Below are positions 25,472 through 34,991 of a DNA stretch of 40,352 bases, one piece after another. A program made the translations under genes and the position numbers. Within the stretch, counting starts at the first letter, position 1, and each line of letters begins with the position of its first letter. The DNA lies in the NCBI GenBank assembly GCA_014381505.1, contig JACNLK010000030.1, forward strand, positions 1-40,352. The letters are read 5' to 3'. Below the pieces are notes generated by a model. That model was not told where the DNA came from, searched no databases, and saw nothing but the letters and a program-made list of their open reading frames with translations. Source of the stretch: Candidatus Desulfatifera sulfidica. GTDB taxonomy: Bacteria; Desulfobacterota; Desulfobulbia; Desulfobulbales; Desulfocapsaceae.

Positions 25472-26194
25472 TCACATGCGAAAATTTTCGCCCAGATACA
25501 TCTTGCGGGCGATTTCACTCTCAATAATATCGGACGCCACACCATGGGTCAGAATCTGACCGTTATTCATGATGTACGCCATATCACAAACCTGCAGGGT
25601 CTCACGAACGTTATGATCAGAGATCAGGATACCCAGGCCCTTCTCACGTAAACCGACAATAATCTTCTGTAAATCAGCCACTGCCAGGGGGTCGATTCCG
25701 GCAAAGGGTTCGTCCAGGAGGATGAACTTGGGTCGTGTGGCCAGGGCACGCATGATCTCAACCCGACGCCGCTCGCCACCACTGAGGCCATGCCCCTTAT
25801 CGTGACGCAGGTATTCAATTTTAAGATCCGCCATCAACTCATCAATCCGGCGGTCAATTTCATCACTGGGCACACCCAGGGGCTCGAGAATGATGCGCAC
25901 ATTCTCCTCCACAGTCAGTTTTTTGAAAACTGAGGGTTCCTGGGCCAGATAGGACAGACCCTTCAGGGCCCGCTTGTGAATGGGGAGTCCGGTGATATCC
26001 TCGCCATCAAGCAGAATCCTGCCTGCATCCGGACGAATAAAACCTGCGATGGAATAAAAGGAGGTGGTTTTACCGGCACCATTGGGTCCAAGCAGGCCGA
26101 CGACCCAGCCAGTACGAACCTGGAGGCTGACTCCATCGACCACAGTGCGCCCACGATATCGTTTAACAATATGATCGGTTTCCAGCTGGGCCAT
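25472..26194 (-). CDS. lptB: LPS export ABC transporter ATP-binding protein LptB
   Basis: 240 residues. LptB powers extraction of LPS from the inner membrane with LptF/G/C. Walker A is GPNGAGKT (36-43), the signature LSGGE (137-141), Walker B ILLDEP (158-163) and the switch His194 in SDHNV. It is close to family length. The ATG at 26194 has no convincing Shine-Dalgarno; a short ORF with a good one ends six bases before it (see 26201-26260). It is followed by rpoN after 13 bases. Confidence 0.97.
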   Translation of the reverse strand: MAQLETDHIVKRYRGRTVVDGVSLQVRTGWVVGLLGPNGAGKTTSFYSIAGFIRPDAGRILLDGEDITGLPIHKRALKGLSYLAQEPSVFKKLTVEENVRIILEPLGVPSDEIDRRIDELMADLKIEYLRHDKGHGLSGGERRRVEIMRALATRPKFILLDEPFAGIDPLAVADLQKIIVGLREKGLGILISDHNVRETLQVCDMAYIMNNGQILTHGVASDIIESEIARKMYLGENFRM

Positions 26195-26200
26195 GATTTC

Positions 26201-26260
26201 TCAGAAAGACGATCTAAAAGAATTAAACAAAGAGTGGGCCTGGGTTCCATTGGTTTTCAT
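26201..26260 (-). CDS. Possible 19-codon coupling ORF upstream of lptB
   Basis: ATG 26260 has AAGGA seven bases upstream and encodes MKTNGTQAHSLFNSFRSSF before a TGA at 26203-26201, six bases before the lptB ATG. It lies in the 79-base lptA-lptB gap. lptB itself lacks a recognisable ribosome site, so translation of this ORF could deliver ribosomes to lptB by termination-reinitiation. The peptide shows no family resemblance. Direct evidence is limited to the site and spacing. Confidence 0.35.
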   Translation of the reverse strand: MKTNGTQAHSLFNSFRSSF

Positions 26261-26273
26261 AAAGTGTTCCTTC

Positions 26274-26813
26274 TCAACGGGGAATAATGGTGGCCTTGAC
26301 CCGGCCGTTCCCCTGACCCTCAGGTGTATCAGGTTGATCACCAAAAACCTCGGAGCGCCCCTCGTCAAGGTAGTAATGCATGGTTGCTCCAGACACCAGA
26401 TTCTCGCCCTGCCAGGCCTTGGCATCACCGGTAATAATCACCTTGCGTTTCGCAGCCAGATAATCCATCTGCCGGCCGGTACCCCGCCAATCCCCCCGGG
26501 TCATCTCAACGTTCCCAACACATTTGAGTTTATCGATCTCCCGCCGCTCCTGCTCACTGTTATTTTTATAATAAACAGTCATTTCATCACTGAGAATACG
26601 AACATCTCCCTGGTTGGCATCAACATTGCCACTGAAAAGGATGGTATTTTTATTGTCGAGCGAGATCATACTATCGGCTTCGATGGTGATGGGTTCTTTA
26701 CTCTCAGCCCCGGTTGAGACACCAGCACCGACAGCCAGTAATGCCAGTAATAGAGAGGTCAGCAGGACAACTGCCGCCTTCGGCCCGGCAACCCGTAAGA
26801 AATTCTGTCGCAT
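26274..26813 (-). CDS. lptA: Lipopolysaccharide transport periplasmic protein LptA
   Basis: 179 residues. LptA forms the periplasmic bridge that carries LPS to LptD. A signal peptide is clear (basic MRQNFLRVAGPK, hydrophobic VVLLTSLLLALLAVGAG, cleavage near GAES). The OstA_N/LptA fold follows: PITIEADSM, NTILFSGNVDANQGDVRI, LKCVGNVEMTRGDW and ATMHYYLDEGRSEV. lptC and kdsC, which usually precede lptA, are absent; the next DNA upstream belongs to a divergent sensor-kinase cassette. The ATG has only a weak ribosome site. Confidence 0.93.
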   Translation of the reverse strand: MRQNFLRVAGPKAAVVLLTSLLLALLAVGAGVSTGAESKEPITIEADSMISLDNKNTILFSGNVDANQGDVRILSDEMTVYYKNNSEQERREIDKLKCVGNVEMTRGDWRGTGRQMDYLAAKRKVIITGDAKAWQGENLVSGATMHYYLDEGRSEVFGDQPDTPEGQGNGRVKATIIPR

Positions 26814-27303
26814 CTACACCATACCCCACTCACCAAATTATTCGGAACTGCCCGGACAAGCCCGAGCTCCTATGCAAATACCAAGCCTATGCTACCCTCA
26901 AAGAAATAAATTGTAAAGAAATGGCGTCAACAAAAAGAAGATAATCTTGTAACTCTTCAGTCGCGACAGAAAGAACCATTACCGAAAAGAGTCCTTTTAT
27001 GTCTACCATTCCTTTTTCCATGACAACAGCATCCATTTTAAATACACTACGATTGATACTAACAACTATACTCACCCTCTTTCTGTGACGAGTAACGACA
27101 AACGGTCTAAAACCTCATGTTCAGCAGACACACAGTACCAGTATCCCTTTTTACAGTACGACAGGGGGGCCAGGGCCACTCTTCACACCCCTTTCTTATC
27201 TGGACACTCCTGTTTTCGCTCTTCCTCCCCTGCCCCTTGTCTGCCTCCGAACCTGAAAATGGTACAATACAAATCGACATCCTGACCCAAAAAGGCGATA
27301 ACC
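26814..27303. other. 490-base divergent gap between lptA and the sensor kinase
   Basis: The left half is AT-rich and holds a candidate lptA promoter (26889-26917). The right half contains a possible remnant ORF with a signal peptide (27117-27314). No intact gene was recognised. A 62-codon minus-strand frame at 26887-27075 lacks a ribosome site and family features. The AT-rich character contrasts with the lpt and arg genes on either side. Confidence 0.55.
26889..26917 (-). promoter_or_regulatory. Candidate promoter of lptA-lptB-rpoN
   Basis: On the minus strand TTTACA (complement of 26912-26917) is followed after exactly 17 bases by TAGCAT (complement of 26889-26894). The -35 matches five of six and the -10 four of six. 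It points to lptA about 75 bases downstream. Confidence 0.45.
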
Positions 27304-27314
27304 ATGTCCCATAA
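27117..27314 (+). pseudogene. Possible N-terminal remnant with signal peptide, faintly PhnD-like
   Basis: A 65-codon frame carries a convincing export signal (PFLIWTLLFSLFLPCPLSAS) followed by EPENGTIQIDILTQKGDN and a stop 11 bases inside the next gene. The mature start resembles, from memory, the beginning of PhnD-type periplasmic binding domains (an EP..IRIGVLAKRG-like pattern), which occur at the N-termini of TtrS-like sensor kinases. It has no Shine-Dalgarno and is out of frame with the downstream kinase. It may be the leftover 5' end of a replaced sensor domain, or a chance frame. Confidence 0.25.
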
Positions 27315-29808
27315 CTCAGACGGTCTGTTAAAAAAAATCCCGGTCCGCAGGGGCGGAGTGCTGCTTTTCACGCTGTGGACCATCACCATTGGCGCCTCCT
27401 TTGCCTGGAATTTTTGGCAGGAAAACAAGGCTGTTTTGAATCAGGCCAGAAGCGAGGCCAAAGGGCTCTTCCACAAAGATGAAACTTACCGGCGCTGGGC
27501 CGCCCTGCACGGCGGGGTCTATGTACCGGTTACAGATTACACCCGCCCCAGCCCCTTTCTCGCTCATGTTTCTGAGCGGGACATCACCACCCCCTCCGGC
27601 CGCAATCTCACCCTGATAAATCCAGCCTATATGACCCGGCAGGTACTGGATATGACCCACGAGCACAGTAAGGTGTATGGGCGTATCACCAGCCTCCAGC
27701 CCATACACGCCGGCAACACCCCTGATGCCTGGGAGAAGAAGGCATTGCAATCCTTCGAGAATAATGGAGATGATGAAGTATCAATTATTGAAGTAATAGA
27801 GGGGGAGAGGTATATGCGTTTCATACGCCCTTTCTATGTCGAGGACGGATGTTTGAGATGCCACGAGCAGCAAGGATACAAACTGGACGATGTGCGTGGC
27901 GGCATCAGTACAGCGGTGCCTCTGGATCACTATTATGCCTTGCGCCAGAAGCATTTCATCTCTTTGAGCATATGGCATCTGTCTCTCTATCTGTTCGGTG
28001 TGGCAGTTATCGTGGGCAGTACCCGGCTGCTGGGGACCAGGATCAGAGAGAATGAGACAATCAGCAAGGAGCTCAACCTTGACCGGGAACGGTTTCGTTC
28101 ACTTCTCGCCCTTGCAGACTTACCCGCAACAACGGAAGAAGAGCTCATTCATTTTGCCCTGGACGAGACGATTCGCCTCACCGAAAGCGATGTGGGCTAT
28201 TTTCATTTGTATGACGAGGAAACAGAAACCATCCGTCTTTTTGCCTGGTGTCAAAAGGTCATGGCGCAATGTCATATGGCAGAACAGAACTATTTGTATC
28301 CCCTGGCAAAAGCAGGCGTGTGGGCCGACTGCGTGCGCACCGGCCGTCCGGCGATTCACAACGACTATGCGGCTCTTCCCAACAAAAAAGAACTTCCTGA
28401 AGGACATTTGCCCATCAAGCGCCATATGAGTACCGCTATAATGGACGGTAAGCGCATCGTGGCGCTCAGCGGGGTGGGAAACAAGGAAAAGCCTTATAAT
28501 AAAGGTGATGAGCAGCAGCTTGCACTGTATATGACTCGGGCCTGGGAAATTATCAGGGACAAGCAGTCCAAGGACACAATAAAGGAACAAGAGGCGGGAT
28601 TACGGCTTTTCAGGAATCTTATTGATCAGTCCTATGATGCAATTTTTATTATTTCACCCAGGGAAGGCCGCTTTCTTGATGTGAACGGCAGGGCCTGCGA
28701 GATGCTGGGGTATTCCCGGGAAGAATTGTTACAGCTTGGTGTGCTGGATATCGATGTCGGTCTGCCGAAAGATTTTTCGATGGAAGCCTATGTCAAAGAA
28801 TTGCGCCAAACAGCAAACCACCTAATGGAAAGCGTCCATAAAAGGAAGGACGGCACCACCTTCCCGGTTGAACTGAACATCCGTTTAATTGTTCACGAAA
28901 ATACAGAATATATAATTGCCGCCGCCCGTGATATCAAAGAGCGACAAGTAATACAAAAAAAGCTCCAACAGCACCAGCGCAACCTTGAAAAACTTGTGGA
29001 GGAACGGACAGCCACGCTTGCGCAACAAACAGTTGATCTCGAAAAATCCCAGACGGCCCTGCAGCACCTTGTGGAAGACCTGAATGAGGCCAATGAAAAA
29101 CTCAAGGAACTGGACCAGCTCAAATCCATGTTCATCGCCTCCATGAGCCATGAACTGCGGACGCCCCTGAATTCGGTCATCGGTTTTTCCAGTATCCTGC
29201 TCAATCAATGGCAGGGGCCACTGAATGAGGAGCAGGAGAAAAACCTGGCCATTATTCAACGGGCTGGTAAGCATTTGCTTGCCCTTATTAATGACGTTAT
29301 TGATATTTCAAAGATCGAAGCGGGTGCCCTGCCCACTGAATGTGAAACATTTGATCTGCAACCCCTGATCGAAGAGGCAGTTGACACAGTGCGTGCCGAA
29401 GCGGAAGGGAAAGGGCTTGTCATTTTCCAGGAGACTCTTTCCATGGAAATACACACCGACAGAAGAAGGCTGCTGCAATGTCTCTTGAATCTCTTGAGTA
29501 ATGGGGTAAAATTTACCGATGATGGCTCAATAACAGTGAAAGTGGTCTTCGATGACAGCAGTCAATTCGTCACCATAATCATTACAGATACAGGTATCGG
29601 TATCAGCAGGGAAGATGTTCCAAAACTGTTTCAGCCCTTCGCCCGGATAGCTCCGCCAGGCAGTTCCATCTATCCCGGTACCGGCCTTGGCCTCTATCTC
29701 ACTAAAAAACTTGCCATGGATATCCTGCAGGGTGACATCCTCCTGGAAAGCAGTCCGGGCAAAGGCAGCATTTTTACGATCAGAATACCAACGAGAATAA
29801 ACACGTGA
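27304..29808 (+). CDS. Membrane sensor histidine kinase with periplasmic c-heme domain
   Basis: 834 residues. Domains in order: transmembrane helix 1 (about 18-37); a periplasmic Tll0287-like (DUF3365) sensor domain with a c-type heme motif CLRCH (183-187); transmembrane helix 2 (about 219-245); GAF (about 270-420); PAS (about 430-550); coiled coil; HisKA with phospho-acceptor His616 in MSHELRTPLNSVIGF; and HATPase with NLLSNGVKF, DTGIGIS and GTGLGLYL. It should autophosphorylate in response to a redox, gas or ligand signal read by the periplasmic heme; the signal itself is not known. The stop overlaps the start of the response regulator by 4 bases. An AAGG lies about seven bases before the ATG. 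Confidence 0.92.
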   Translation: MSHNSDGLLKKIPVRRGGVLLFTLWTITIGASFAWNFWQENKAVLNQARSEAKGLFHKDETYRRWAALHGGVYVPVTDYTRPSPFLAHVSERDITTPSGRNLTLINPAYMTRQVLDMTHEHSKVYGRITSLQPIHAGNTPDAWEKKALQSFENNGDDEVSIIEVIEGERYMRFIRPFYVEDGCLRCHEQQGYKLDDVRGGISTAVPLDHYYALRQKHFISLSIWHLSLYLFGVAVIVGSTRLLGTRIRENETISKELNLDRERFRSLLALADLPATTEEELIHFALDETIRLTESDVGYFHLYDEETETIRLFAWCQKVMAQCHMAEQNYLYPLAKAGVWADCVRTGRPAIHNDYAALPNKKELPEGHLPIKRHMSTAIMDGKRIVALSGVGNKEKPYNKGDEQQLALYMTRAWEIIRDKQSKDTIKEQEAGLRLFRNLIDQSYDAIFIISPREGRFLDVNGRACEMLGYSREELLQLGVLDIDVGLPKDFSMEAYVKELRQTANHLMESVHKRKDGTTFPVELNIRLIVHENTEYIIAAARDIKERQVIQKKLQQHQRNLEKLVEERTATLAQQTVDLEKSQTALQHLVEDLNEANEKLKELDQLKSMFIASMSHELRTPLNSVIGFSSILLNQWQGPLNEEQEKNLAIIQRAGKHLLALINDVIDISKIEAGALPTECETFDLQPLIEEAVDTVRAEAEGKGLVIFQETLSMEIHTDRRRLLQCLLNLLSNGVKFTDDGSITVKVVFDDSSQFVTIIITDTGIGISREDVPKLFQPFARIAPPGSSIYPGTGLGLYLTKKLAMDILQGDILLESSPGKGSIFTIRIPTRINT

Positions 29809-30179
29809 AGAAAAAAGTTTTAGTCATCGAAGATAACGCCGATAACCTCCTCCTCATCACCTATGTCCTTGAGCGATCAGGGTACACAGTGGTCTCGGAA
29901 ACAAGCGGCGAGGAAGGAGTCAAGGCTGCACTCCGGGAAAAGCCTTTTTTAATCATCATGGACATCCAATTACCGGGAATAGACGGACTTGAGACAACCA
30001 GGCGCATCCGGGCATCTGCCGTCAACACCATGCCGATTATCGCCATGACATCCTATGCCATGCGCGGCGACCGGGACAAAACCCTGGCCGCCGGGTGTAC
30101 CGGTTATTTTGAAAAACCCATAGATCCACTTACCATCATGGACCAGATTCATGAGATAATCGGAGAAAAAGCCACATGA
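29805..30179 (+). CDS. Single-domain response regulator (REC only)
   Basis: 124 residues, one receiver domain with no output domain. The acidic pocket is in VLVIEDNAD, phospho-acceptor Asp53 in IIMDIQLPG, the switch Thr in AMTSYAM and Lys in FEKPID. It starts with GTG overlapping the kinase stop and ends with an ATGA overlap to the hybrid kinase, so the three genes are translated as a unit. As in other CheY/DivK-like proteins it may relay phosphate or bind a target protein directly; here it is well placed to connect the heme kinase to the hybrid kinase. Confidence 0.93.
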   Translation: MKKKVLVIEDNADNLLLITYVLERSGYTVVSETSGEEGVKAALREKPFLIIMDIQLPGIDGLETTRRIRASAVNTMPIIAMTSYAMRGDRDKTLAAGCTGYFEKPIDPLTIMDQIHEIIGEKAT

Positions 30180-32566
30180 AGATTCTTATTGTCGAAGACA
30201 ACACAAACGATCGCAGGCTCCTCAGGCTCAATGTGGAGAACAATGGCTGCCAGGCAATAGAGGCACGAGACGGGGTGGAGGGGCTTGAACTGGCCATGAA
30301 ACACCAGCCTGACCTGGTCATTTCCGATGCCCTCATGCCGCGGATGGATGGTTTTGAGTTCCTGCGGACTCTCAAAAAAGATGAGCGCCTGCGCACAATC
30401 CCTTTTGTCTTTTACTCGGCCGTCTATACCGGTAAGAAAGAGGAAGAACTGGCCCTTTCCCTCGGGGCGGATGCCTTTGTGGTCAAGCCTCAGGAACCTG
30501 ATGTGTTCTGGCGCAAGCTCCAGGACGTTCTCAGGCACTATGCCCATAAAAAGCCCTGTAAACAGGAAAATTCGGTGCCGGAGGATGGTGATTACCTGGA
30601 GAAATACAGTCTCATCGTTGCATCCAAGCTTGAAGAGAAGGTCAGGGAGCTTGAAGAGTCCAAGGCACAGATTATTGAAAGGGAGAGACACTACAAAAAC
30701 TTTTTCAACAGCACGCGTGACGTTCTTATCATAGCTGATCAAGAGCGTCAGATTATCAGTGCGAACCAGCCCGCCTTGCGGCAGATCTTTGGTTACGAGC
30801 TTGAGGAAATTAAAGGCCTGAAAACAAAAGTACTCTATGCAGAAGCACAGAGTTTTGAGCAGACCGGGCGAGAAGTATTCGACAAGAAAGTGCCTGTGCC
30901 GGGCAAGGTGATAGAGATTGACTTCAGGCGCAAGGACGGCAGCACATTCAACGGTGAGATGTCATCCTTCAAGCTTCTGAACGAAGAGGGACAAATTGAG
31001 GGCAATGCCGGTTTAATCAGAGACATAACTACACGAAAACAAGCTGAAGAAGAAATTATCAGAGGTAAAGAGGAATGGGAGCGGACCTTTAATGCCATTT
31101 CCGATATCGTAACGATCCAGGACCTGGATTTTCGCATCATCAATGCCAACCAGGCCACCTGCCAGATATTCAATACTACGCTCGAAGACCTGCGAGGCAA
31201 AATCTGCTACGAGTTGTTTCGCGGATTGAGCGAGCCGTGCGAAGGGTGTCCGATAGTCATGGCGGTACAACAGGCGACCAATTACACCACGGAAATAGAG
31301 CATGCTGAAATGGGCAAGACCTTTTGGGTCACGGCCTCCCCTCTGCTTGACAGCCAGGGTCAAGTCAGCAGTGTGATCCATTTTGCCAAAGACATCACGG
31401 AGCAGAAAAACCTTACCGCTCAATTGCTCCAGGCCCAGAAGATGGAGGCCATCGGCACCCTGGCAGGCGGGGTGGCCCATGATTTTAATAACGTCCTCAC
31501 CGCCATCCTTGGCTACCTGGATATGGCCATGCTGCAACTGGAGCCTGGGCTTCCGGTCTATGCAGATTTGCAACAGGTAAAAAATGCATCGCAGCGGGCC
31601 GCCGGTATTGTCAGGCAGCTACTGCTTTTCAGCCGATGCCAGCCCATGGAAACGACCACCATCAACCTCAATACTGACATTGAAAATCTGCTCAAGATGC
31701 TGCATCGCTTCATTGGCGAGGATATCAGCCTCGAAACAAGGCTTGCTCCTGATCTCTGGAACATGAAGGGAGACATGGCACGCCTGGATCAGATCACCAT
31801 GAATCTGGCGCTCAATGCCAGGGATGCCATGCCCCAGGGGGGCACAATCATCATCAGCACCGAAAATATGCACCTGGATGAAGATTTCTGCAGGATGAAT
31901 CCGGAAGCCCGTCCAGGCAATTTTGTCCGCTTGTCGGTCACAGATACCGGCACAGGAATTGACCAGAAAACACAAGAACACATCTTTGAACCTTTTTTTA
32001 CCACCAAGGCCCCAGGGAAGGGAACAGGACTGGGGCTTGCCGTTGCATATGGCGTTGCCAAAGAACACCAGGGATGGATAACTGTTTACAGCATACCAAA
32101 CCAGGGCACAACATTTCACATTTACCTGCCGGCAATAGCGACCGAGGCGACTGTCAATGAAGCCACAGAAGACATGAGTTCGCAGGATCTGCGTGGCCGG
32201 GGTGAGAAAATTCTGCTGGTGGAGGATGAAGAGGCCATCCGCTCTTTTGCCACAAAGGCGCTGGAAAGAAATAACTATAGGGTTTTAGCCGTTGCAGATG
32301 CGGAAAGTGCTGAAGAGGTTTTTGCAAAGGAAAAAGGTGCCTTTGATCTGGTGCTCAGCGATGTGGTGCTGCCGGGTAAAAGCGGTCTGGAACTCATGAA
32401 CAGTCTTTTAAAAATCCAAGCCGATCTCCCCGCTCTTTTATGCAGCGGTTATGCAGATGACAAATCACAATGGCCGATCATCAAAGAACGAAAGTTTCCC
32501 TTTATCGCTAAGCCTTTCAAATTAAACGATCTGCTTCTTGCAGTGAGGAACGCCATAAAGAAATGA
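30176..32566 (+). CDS. Hybrid histidine kinase, REC-PAS-PAS-HisKA-HATPase-REC
   Basis: 796 residues, no membrane segment, so cytoplasmic. Receiver 1 (about 1-120) has phospho-acceptor Asp51 in LVISDALMP. Two PAS domains follow (about 170-290 and 300-415). The second contains a cysteine set, C344 in ICYELFRG and C355/C358 in PCEGCP, seen in many delta-proteobacterial PAS domains. The kinase has His435 in [14 protein letters not shown] and ATPase motifs [17 protein letters not shown] and [10 protein letters not shown]. Receiver 2 (about 680-796) has Asp729 in [11 protein letters not shown] receiver at each end suggests it is both a target and a source in a phosphorelay with the two upstream genes. 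No DNA-binding output domain is encoded in the cassette. Confidence 0.92.
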   Translation: MKILIVEDNTNDRRLLRLNVENNGCQAIEARDGVEGLELAMKHQPDLVISDALMPRMDGFEFLRTLKKDERLRTIPFVFYSAVYTGKKEEELALSLGADAFVVKPQEPDVFWRKLQDVLRHYAHKKPCKQENSVPEDGDYLEKYSLIVASKLEEKVRELEESKAQIIERERHYKNFFNSTRDVLIIADQERQIISANQPALRQIFGYELEEIKGLKTKVLYAEAQSFEQTGREVFDKKVPVPGKVIEIDFRRKDGSTFNGEMSSFKLLNEEGQIEGNAGLIRDITTRKQAEEEIIRGKEEWERTFNAISDIVTIQDLDFRIINANQATCQIFNTTLEDLRGKICYELFRGLSEPCEGCPIVMAVQQATNYTTEIEHAEMGKTFWVTASPLLDSQGQVSSVIHFAKDITEQKNLTAQLLQAQKMEAIGTLAGGVAHDFNNVLTAILGYLDMAMLQLEPGLPVYADLQQVKNASQRAAGIVRQLLLFSRCQPMETTTINLNTDIENLLKMLHRFIGEDISLETRLAPDLWNMKGDMARLDQITMNLALNARDAMPQGGTIIISTENMHLDEDFCRMNPEARPGNFVRLSVTDTGTGIDQKTQEHIFEPFFTTKAPGKGTGLGLAVAYGVAKEHQGWITVYSIPNQGTTFHIYLPAIATEATVNEATEDMSSQDLRGRGEKILLVEDEEAIRSFATKALERNNYRVLAVADAESAEEVFAKEKGAFDLVLSDVVLPGKSGLELMNSLLKIQADLPALLCSGYADDKSQWPIIKERKFPFIAKPFKLNDLLLAVRNAIKK

Positions 32567-32650
32567 TAAAACGAAGCATTTATGATAGATTGGTTCACCT
32601 CACCTTCTCAAAACCACCACGCCTTCGGGCTGCAAGGAGTACCATCAGTC

Positions 32651-33538
32651 ATGCATAAGAGTATCGAACGGGCCAAGGTCCTGATCGAATCCCTGCCGTA
32701 TATGCAGGAATTTCGTCACAAAACCGTGGTCATCAAATACGGCGGCCACGCCATGGTCGACGAAAACCTGAAGAGACAGTTCGCCCTGGACGTCATCCTC
32801 CTCAAACAGATCGGCATCAACCCGGTCATTGTCCATGGCGGCGGCCCTCAGATCAACCGACTCCTGGACCGTCTGGAAATTAAACCCTCCTATGTCCAGG
32901 GAATGCGGGTCACAGACGGCGAGACCATGGATGTGGTGGAGATGGTTCTGGTGGGCAAGGTTAACAAGGAAATCGTTGGCAACATCAACCACTGTGGCGG
33001 GCGGGCCGTGGGCCTCTCGGGCCGTGACGGTGACCTGGTCTGTGCCGAAAAACTCAAGATCAATGCCCAAAGCAGCGACACCATGGAAGCGCCGCCGGAG
33101 CTGATCGACCTGGGCCGGGTTGGTCAGGTCACCCGCATCAACCCCTCCATCCTCAAGACCCTGGAACGTGAAGACTTCATTCCGGTCATCGCCCCTGTCG
33201 GTGTAGGATCAGATGGTCAGGCCTTCAATATCAATGCAGATCTGGTGGCCGGGGCCATTGCCGGCGAACTCAAGGCCGCCAAGCTGATCCTGCTCACCGA
33301 TGTTGAGGGGGTCAAGGATCAGGAGGGCGAGCTCATTCATTCACTGCAACTCGACCAGCTCCAGGAGCAGATCGACAAAGGCGTCATTGCCGGCGGTATG
33401 ATCCCCAAGGTAAACTGCTGCGGAACGGCCCTCAGGCAGGGCGTGTCCAAGACACATATCATTGATGGCCGAGTTGAACACGCCATTCTTTTGGAGATGT
33501 TCACCCGCGAAGGCGTCGGCACGGAGATTGTCAAATGA
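32651..33538 (+). CDS. argB: Acetylglutamate kinase
   Basis: 295 residues. It phosphorylates N-acetyl-L-glutamate, the second step of arginine synthesis. Motifs: [49 protein letters not shown] and [10 protein letters not shown]. The length and the N-terminal helix ([18 protein letters not shown]) resemble the arginine-sensitive hexameric type rather than the shorter E. coli enzyme, so feedback inhibition by arginine is likely. The frame extends to ATG 32582, but ATG 32651 has AAGGAGT about ten bases upstream. The stop overlaps argD by 4 bases. Confidence 0.96.
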   Translation: MHKSIERAKVLIESLPYMQEFRHKTVVIKYGGHAMVDENLKRQFALDVILLKQIGINPVIVHGGGPQINRLLDRLEIKPSYVQGMRVTDGETMDVVEMVLVGKVNKEIVGNINHCGGRAVGLSGRDGDLVCAEKLKINAQSSDTMEAPPELIDLGRVGQVTRINPSILKTLEREDFIPVIAPVGVGSDGQAFNINADLVAGAIAGELKAAKLILLTDVEGVKDQEGELIHSLQLDQLQEQIDKGVIAGGMIPKVNCCGTALRQGVSKTHIIDGRVEHAILLEMFTREGVGTEIVK

Positions 33539-34734
33539 GTCTGTCAAATCAAGGGCTGGCCACAGCCAGCGACGAGGTCTTCATGGGAACCTATGCCCGC
33601 TATCCAGCAGCCATGATCTCGGGCCGGGGCTGCCGTCTGACCGATGCCGATGGCCGTCAGTACCTCGATTTCCTCTCCGGAATCGCAGTCTGCAGCCTTG
33701 GTCATTGTCATCCGGAGGTCACCCGAACCATCCAGGAACAGGCGGCGAAACTGGTTCATGTCTCCAATCTCTACTACACCGAACCGCAGACCGAACTGGC
33801 CCGGTTGCTGGTGGCCAACTCCTTCGCAGACAAAGTCTTTCTCGCCAACAGCGGCGCCGAAGTGAACGAAGCAGCCATTAAACTGGCACGGATCGCCGCA
33901 GGCCCCGGGCGCTACCAGGTGATCTCGCTGGCAGGCTCGTTCCACGGCCGGACGCTGGCCACAGTAGCCGCCACAGGGCAACCCAAGTTCCACGAAGGCT
34001 TTGAGCCCATGCCCGATGGTTTTGTGCATGCACCCTTTGGTGATCTCGCCGCAGTCAAGGCTTTGATCAACGAAAAAACCTGTGCCATCCTCTGTGAACC
34101 ACTGCAGGGAGAAGGCGGGGTCAGACCACTGCCGCCAGAATACCTCTCAGGATTACGTGCCCTCTGCGACCAGCACGAACTCTTTCTGATCATGGACGAG
34201 ATCCAGACCGGCATGGGCCGGACCGGCACCCTGTTTGCCCATGAACAACTGGGGGTAACTCCAGACATCATGACCCTGGCCAAGGCCCTGGGCAGCGGTC
34301 TGCCCATTGGGGCCATGCTGGCCACAAAAGAGATCGCCACAGCCTTCACCCCCGGAACCCATGGTACCACCTTTGGCGGTAATCCAGTGGCTGCAGCCGC
34401 AGCAGTAACCACCATGAAAATCATGCTGGACGATGGATTTCTCCCACTGGTACAGAGCAAAACACGCTATCTGGAAGCACAACTGGAAGAACTTGTCAGC
34501 CGCTTCCCAAAACTGCTCACCGGAGTCCGGGGCCTGGGCATGATTCAGGGCCTGGTCCTGTCAGAGGCCGGAGTGGCCGTGGGCGGTGCAATCGTCAAGC
34601 GGATGTTTGAACAGGGTTGTCTCATTAATTTTGCCGGCAATGCCGTCCTCCGCTTCCTGCCGCCTCTCATCGTTGAAGAAAGCGATATTGACGAATTTGC
34701 GGCCATCCTCAGCCAGGTACTGAACGAATTCTGA
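33535..34734 (+). CDS. argD: Acetylornithine aminotransferase
   Basis: 399 residues, class III PLP aminotransferase converting N-acetylglutamate semialdehyde to N-acetylornithine. Motifs: [19 protein letters not shown] near the N-terminus, [37 protein letters not shown], Schiff-base Lys250 in [15 protein letters not shown], and HGTTFGGNP. In many bacteria the same enzyme also serves as succinyl-DAP aminotransferase in lysine synthesis, which would fit the lysA and dapF genes downstream. The ATG overlaps the argB stop (ATGA). Confidence 0.95.
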   Translation: MSLSNQGLATASDEVFMGTYARYPAAMISGRGCRLTDADGRQYLDFLSGIAVCSLGHCHPEVTRTIQEQAAKLVHVSNLYYTEPQTELARLLVANSFADKVFLANSGAEVNEAAIKLARIAAGPGRYQVISLAGSFHGRTLATVAATGQPKFHEGFEPMPDGFVHAPFGDLAAVKALINEKTCAILCEPLQGEGGVRPLPPEYLSGLRALCDQHELFLIMDEIQTGMGRTGTLFAHEQLGVTPDIMTLAKALGSGLPIGAMLATKEIATAFTPGTHGTTFGGNPVAAAAAVTTMKIMLDDGFLPLVQSKTRYLEAQLEELVSRFPKLLTGVRGLGMIQGLVLSEAGVAVGGAIVKRMFEQGCLINFAGNAVLRFLPPLIVEESDIDEFAAILSQVLNEF

Positions 34735-34991
34735 CCGAACAAACAAGCTGTGGAATCAAGCACGCTTATACAAAAATAATTTTCACCCCGACGCTTGACC
34801 CGCTAAACCCCATACCGCATCCAAAAAGAGAAAAATCCGGATTTGACGACGAGTTAAGAAAATTCTTTGCAAATATGCCCTGTTTTTTGTAAATATAATT
34901 CTTTTCCCCTACAGAATATGGGATTGACCCATGGGGGACAAGATAAACGCGCGGATCCCATTGGATCTCCGCAGCTGACAGAGCAAGCCCC
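34735..34991 (+). promoter_or_regulatory. argD-argF spacer with a promoter-like -10 and a leader hairpin
   Basis: This 257-base gap is the only long break in the arg cluster. It holds a perfect TATAAT at 34894-34899 in AT-rich DNA; the nearest -35-like TTGCAA (34867-34872) is 21 bases away, too far for an ideal pair. Downstream are two small stems, ATGGG/CCCAT at 34917-34931 and GCGGATCC...TCCGC at 34951-34972, the latter just before argF. A separate argF promoter and a regulated leader are plausible. No arginine operator was recognised. Confidence 0.42.

Noticed and set aside
26887-27075. 62-codon minus-strand frame upstream of lptA as a possible lptC
   Set aside because: It is far too short, lacks the LptC fold signature and signal anchor, and has no ribosome site; the candidate lptA promoter overlaps it.
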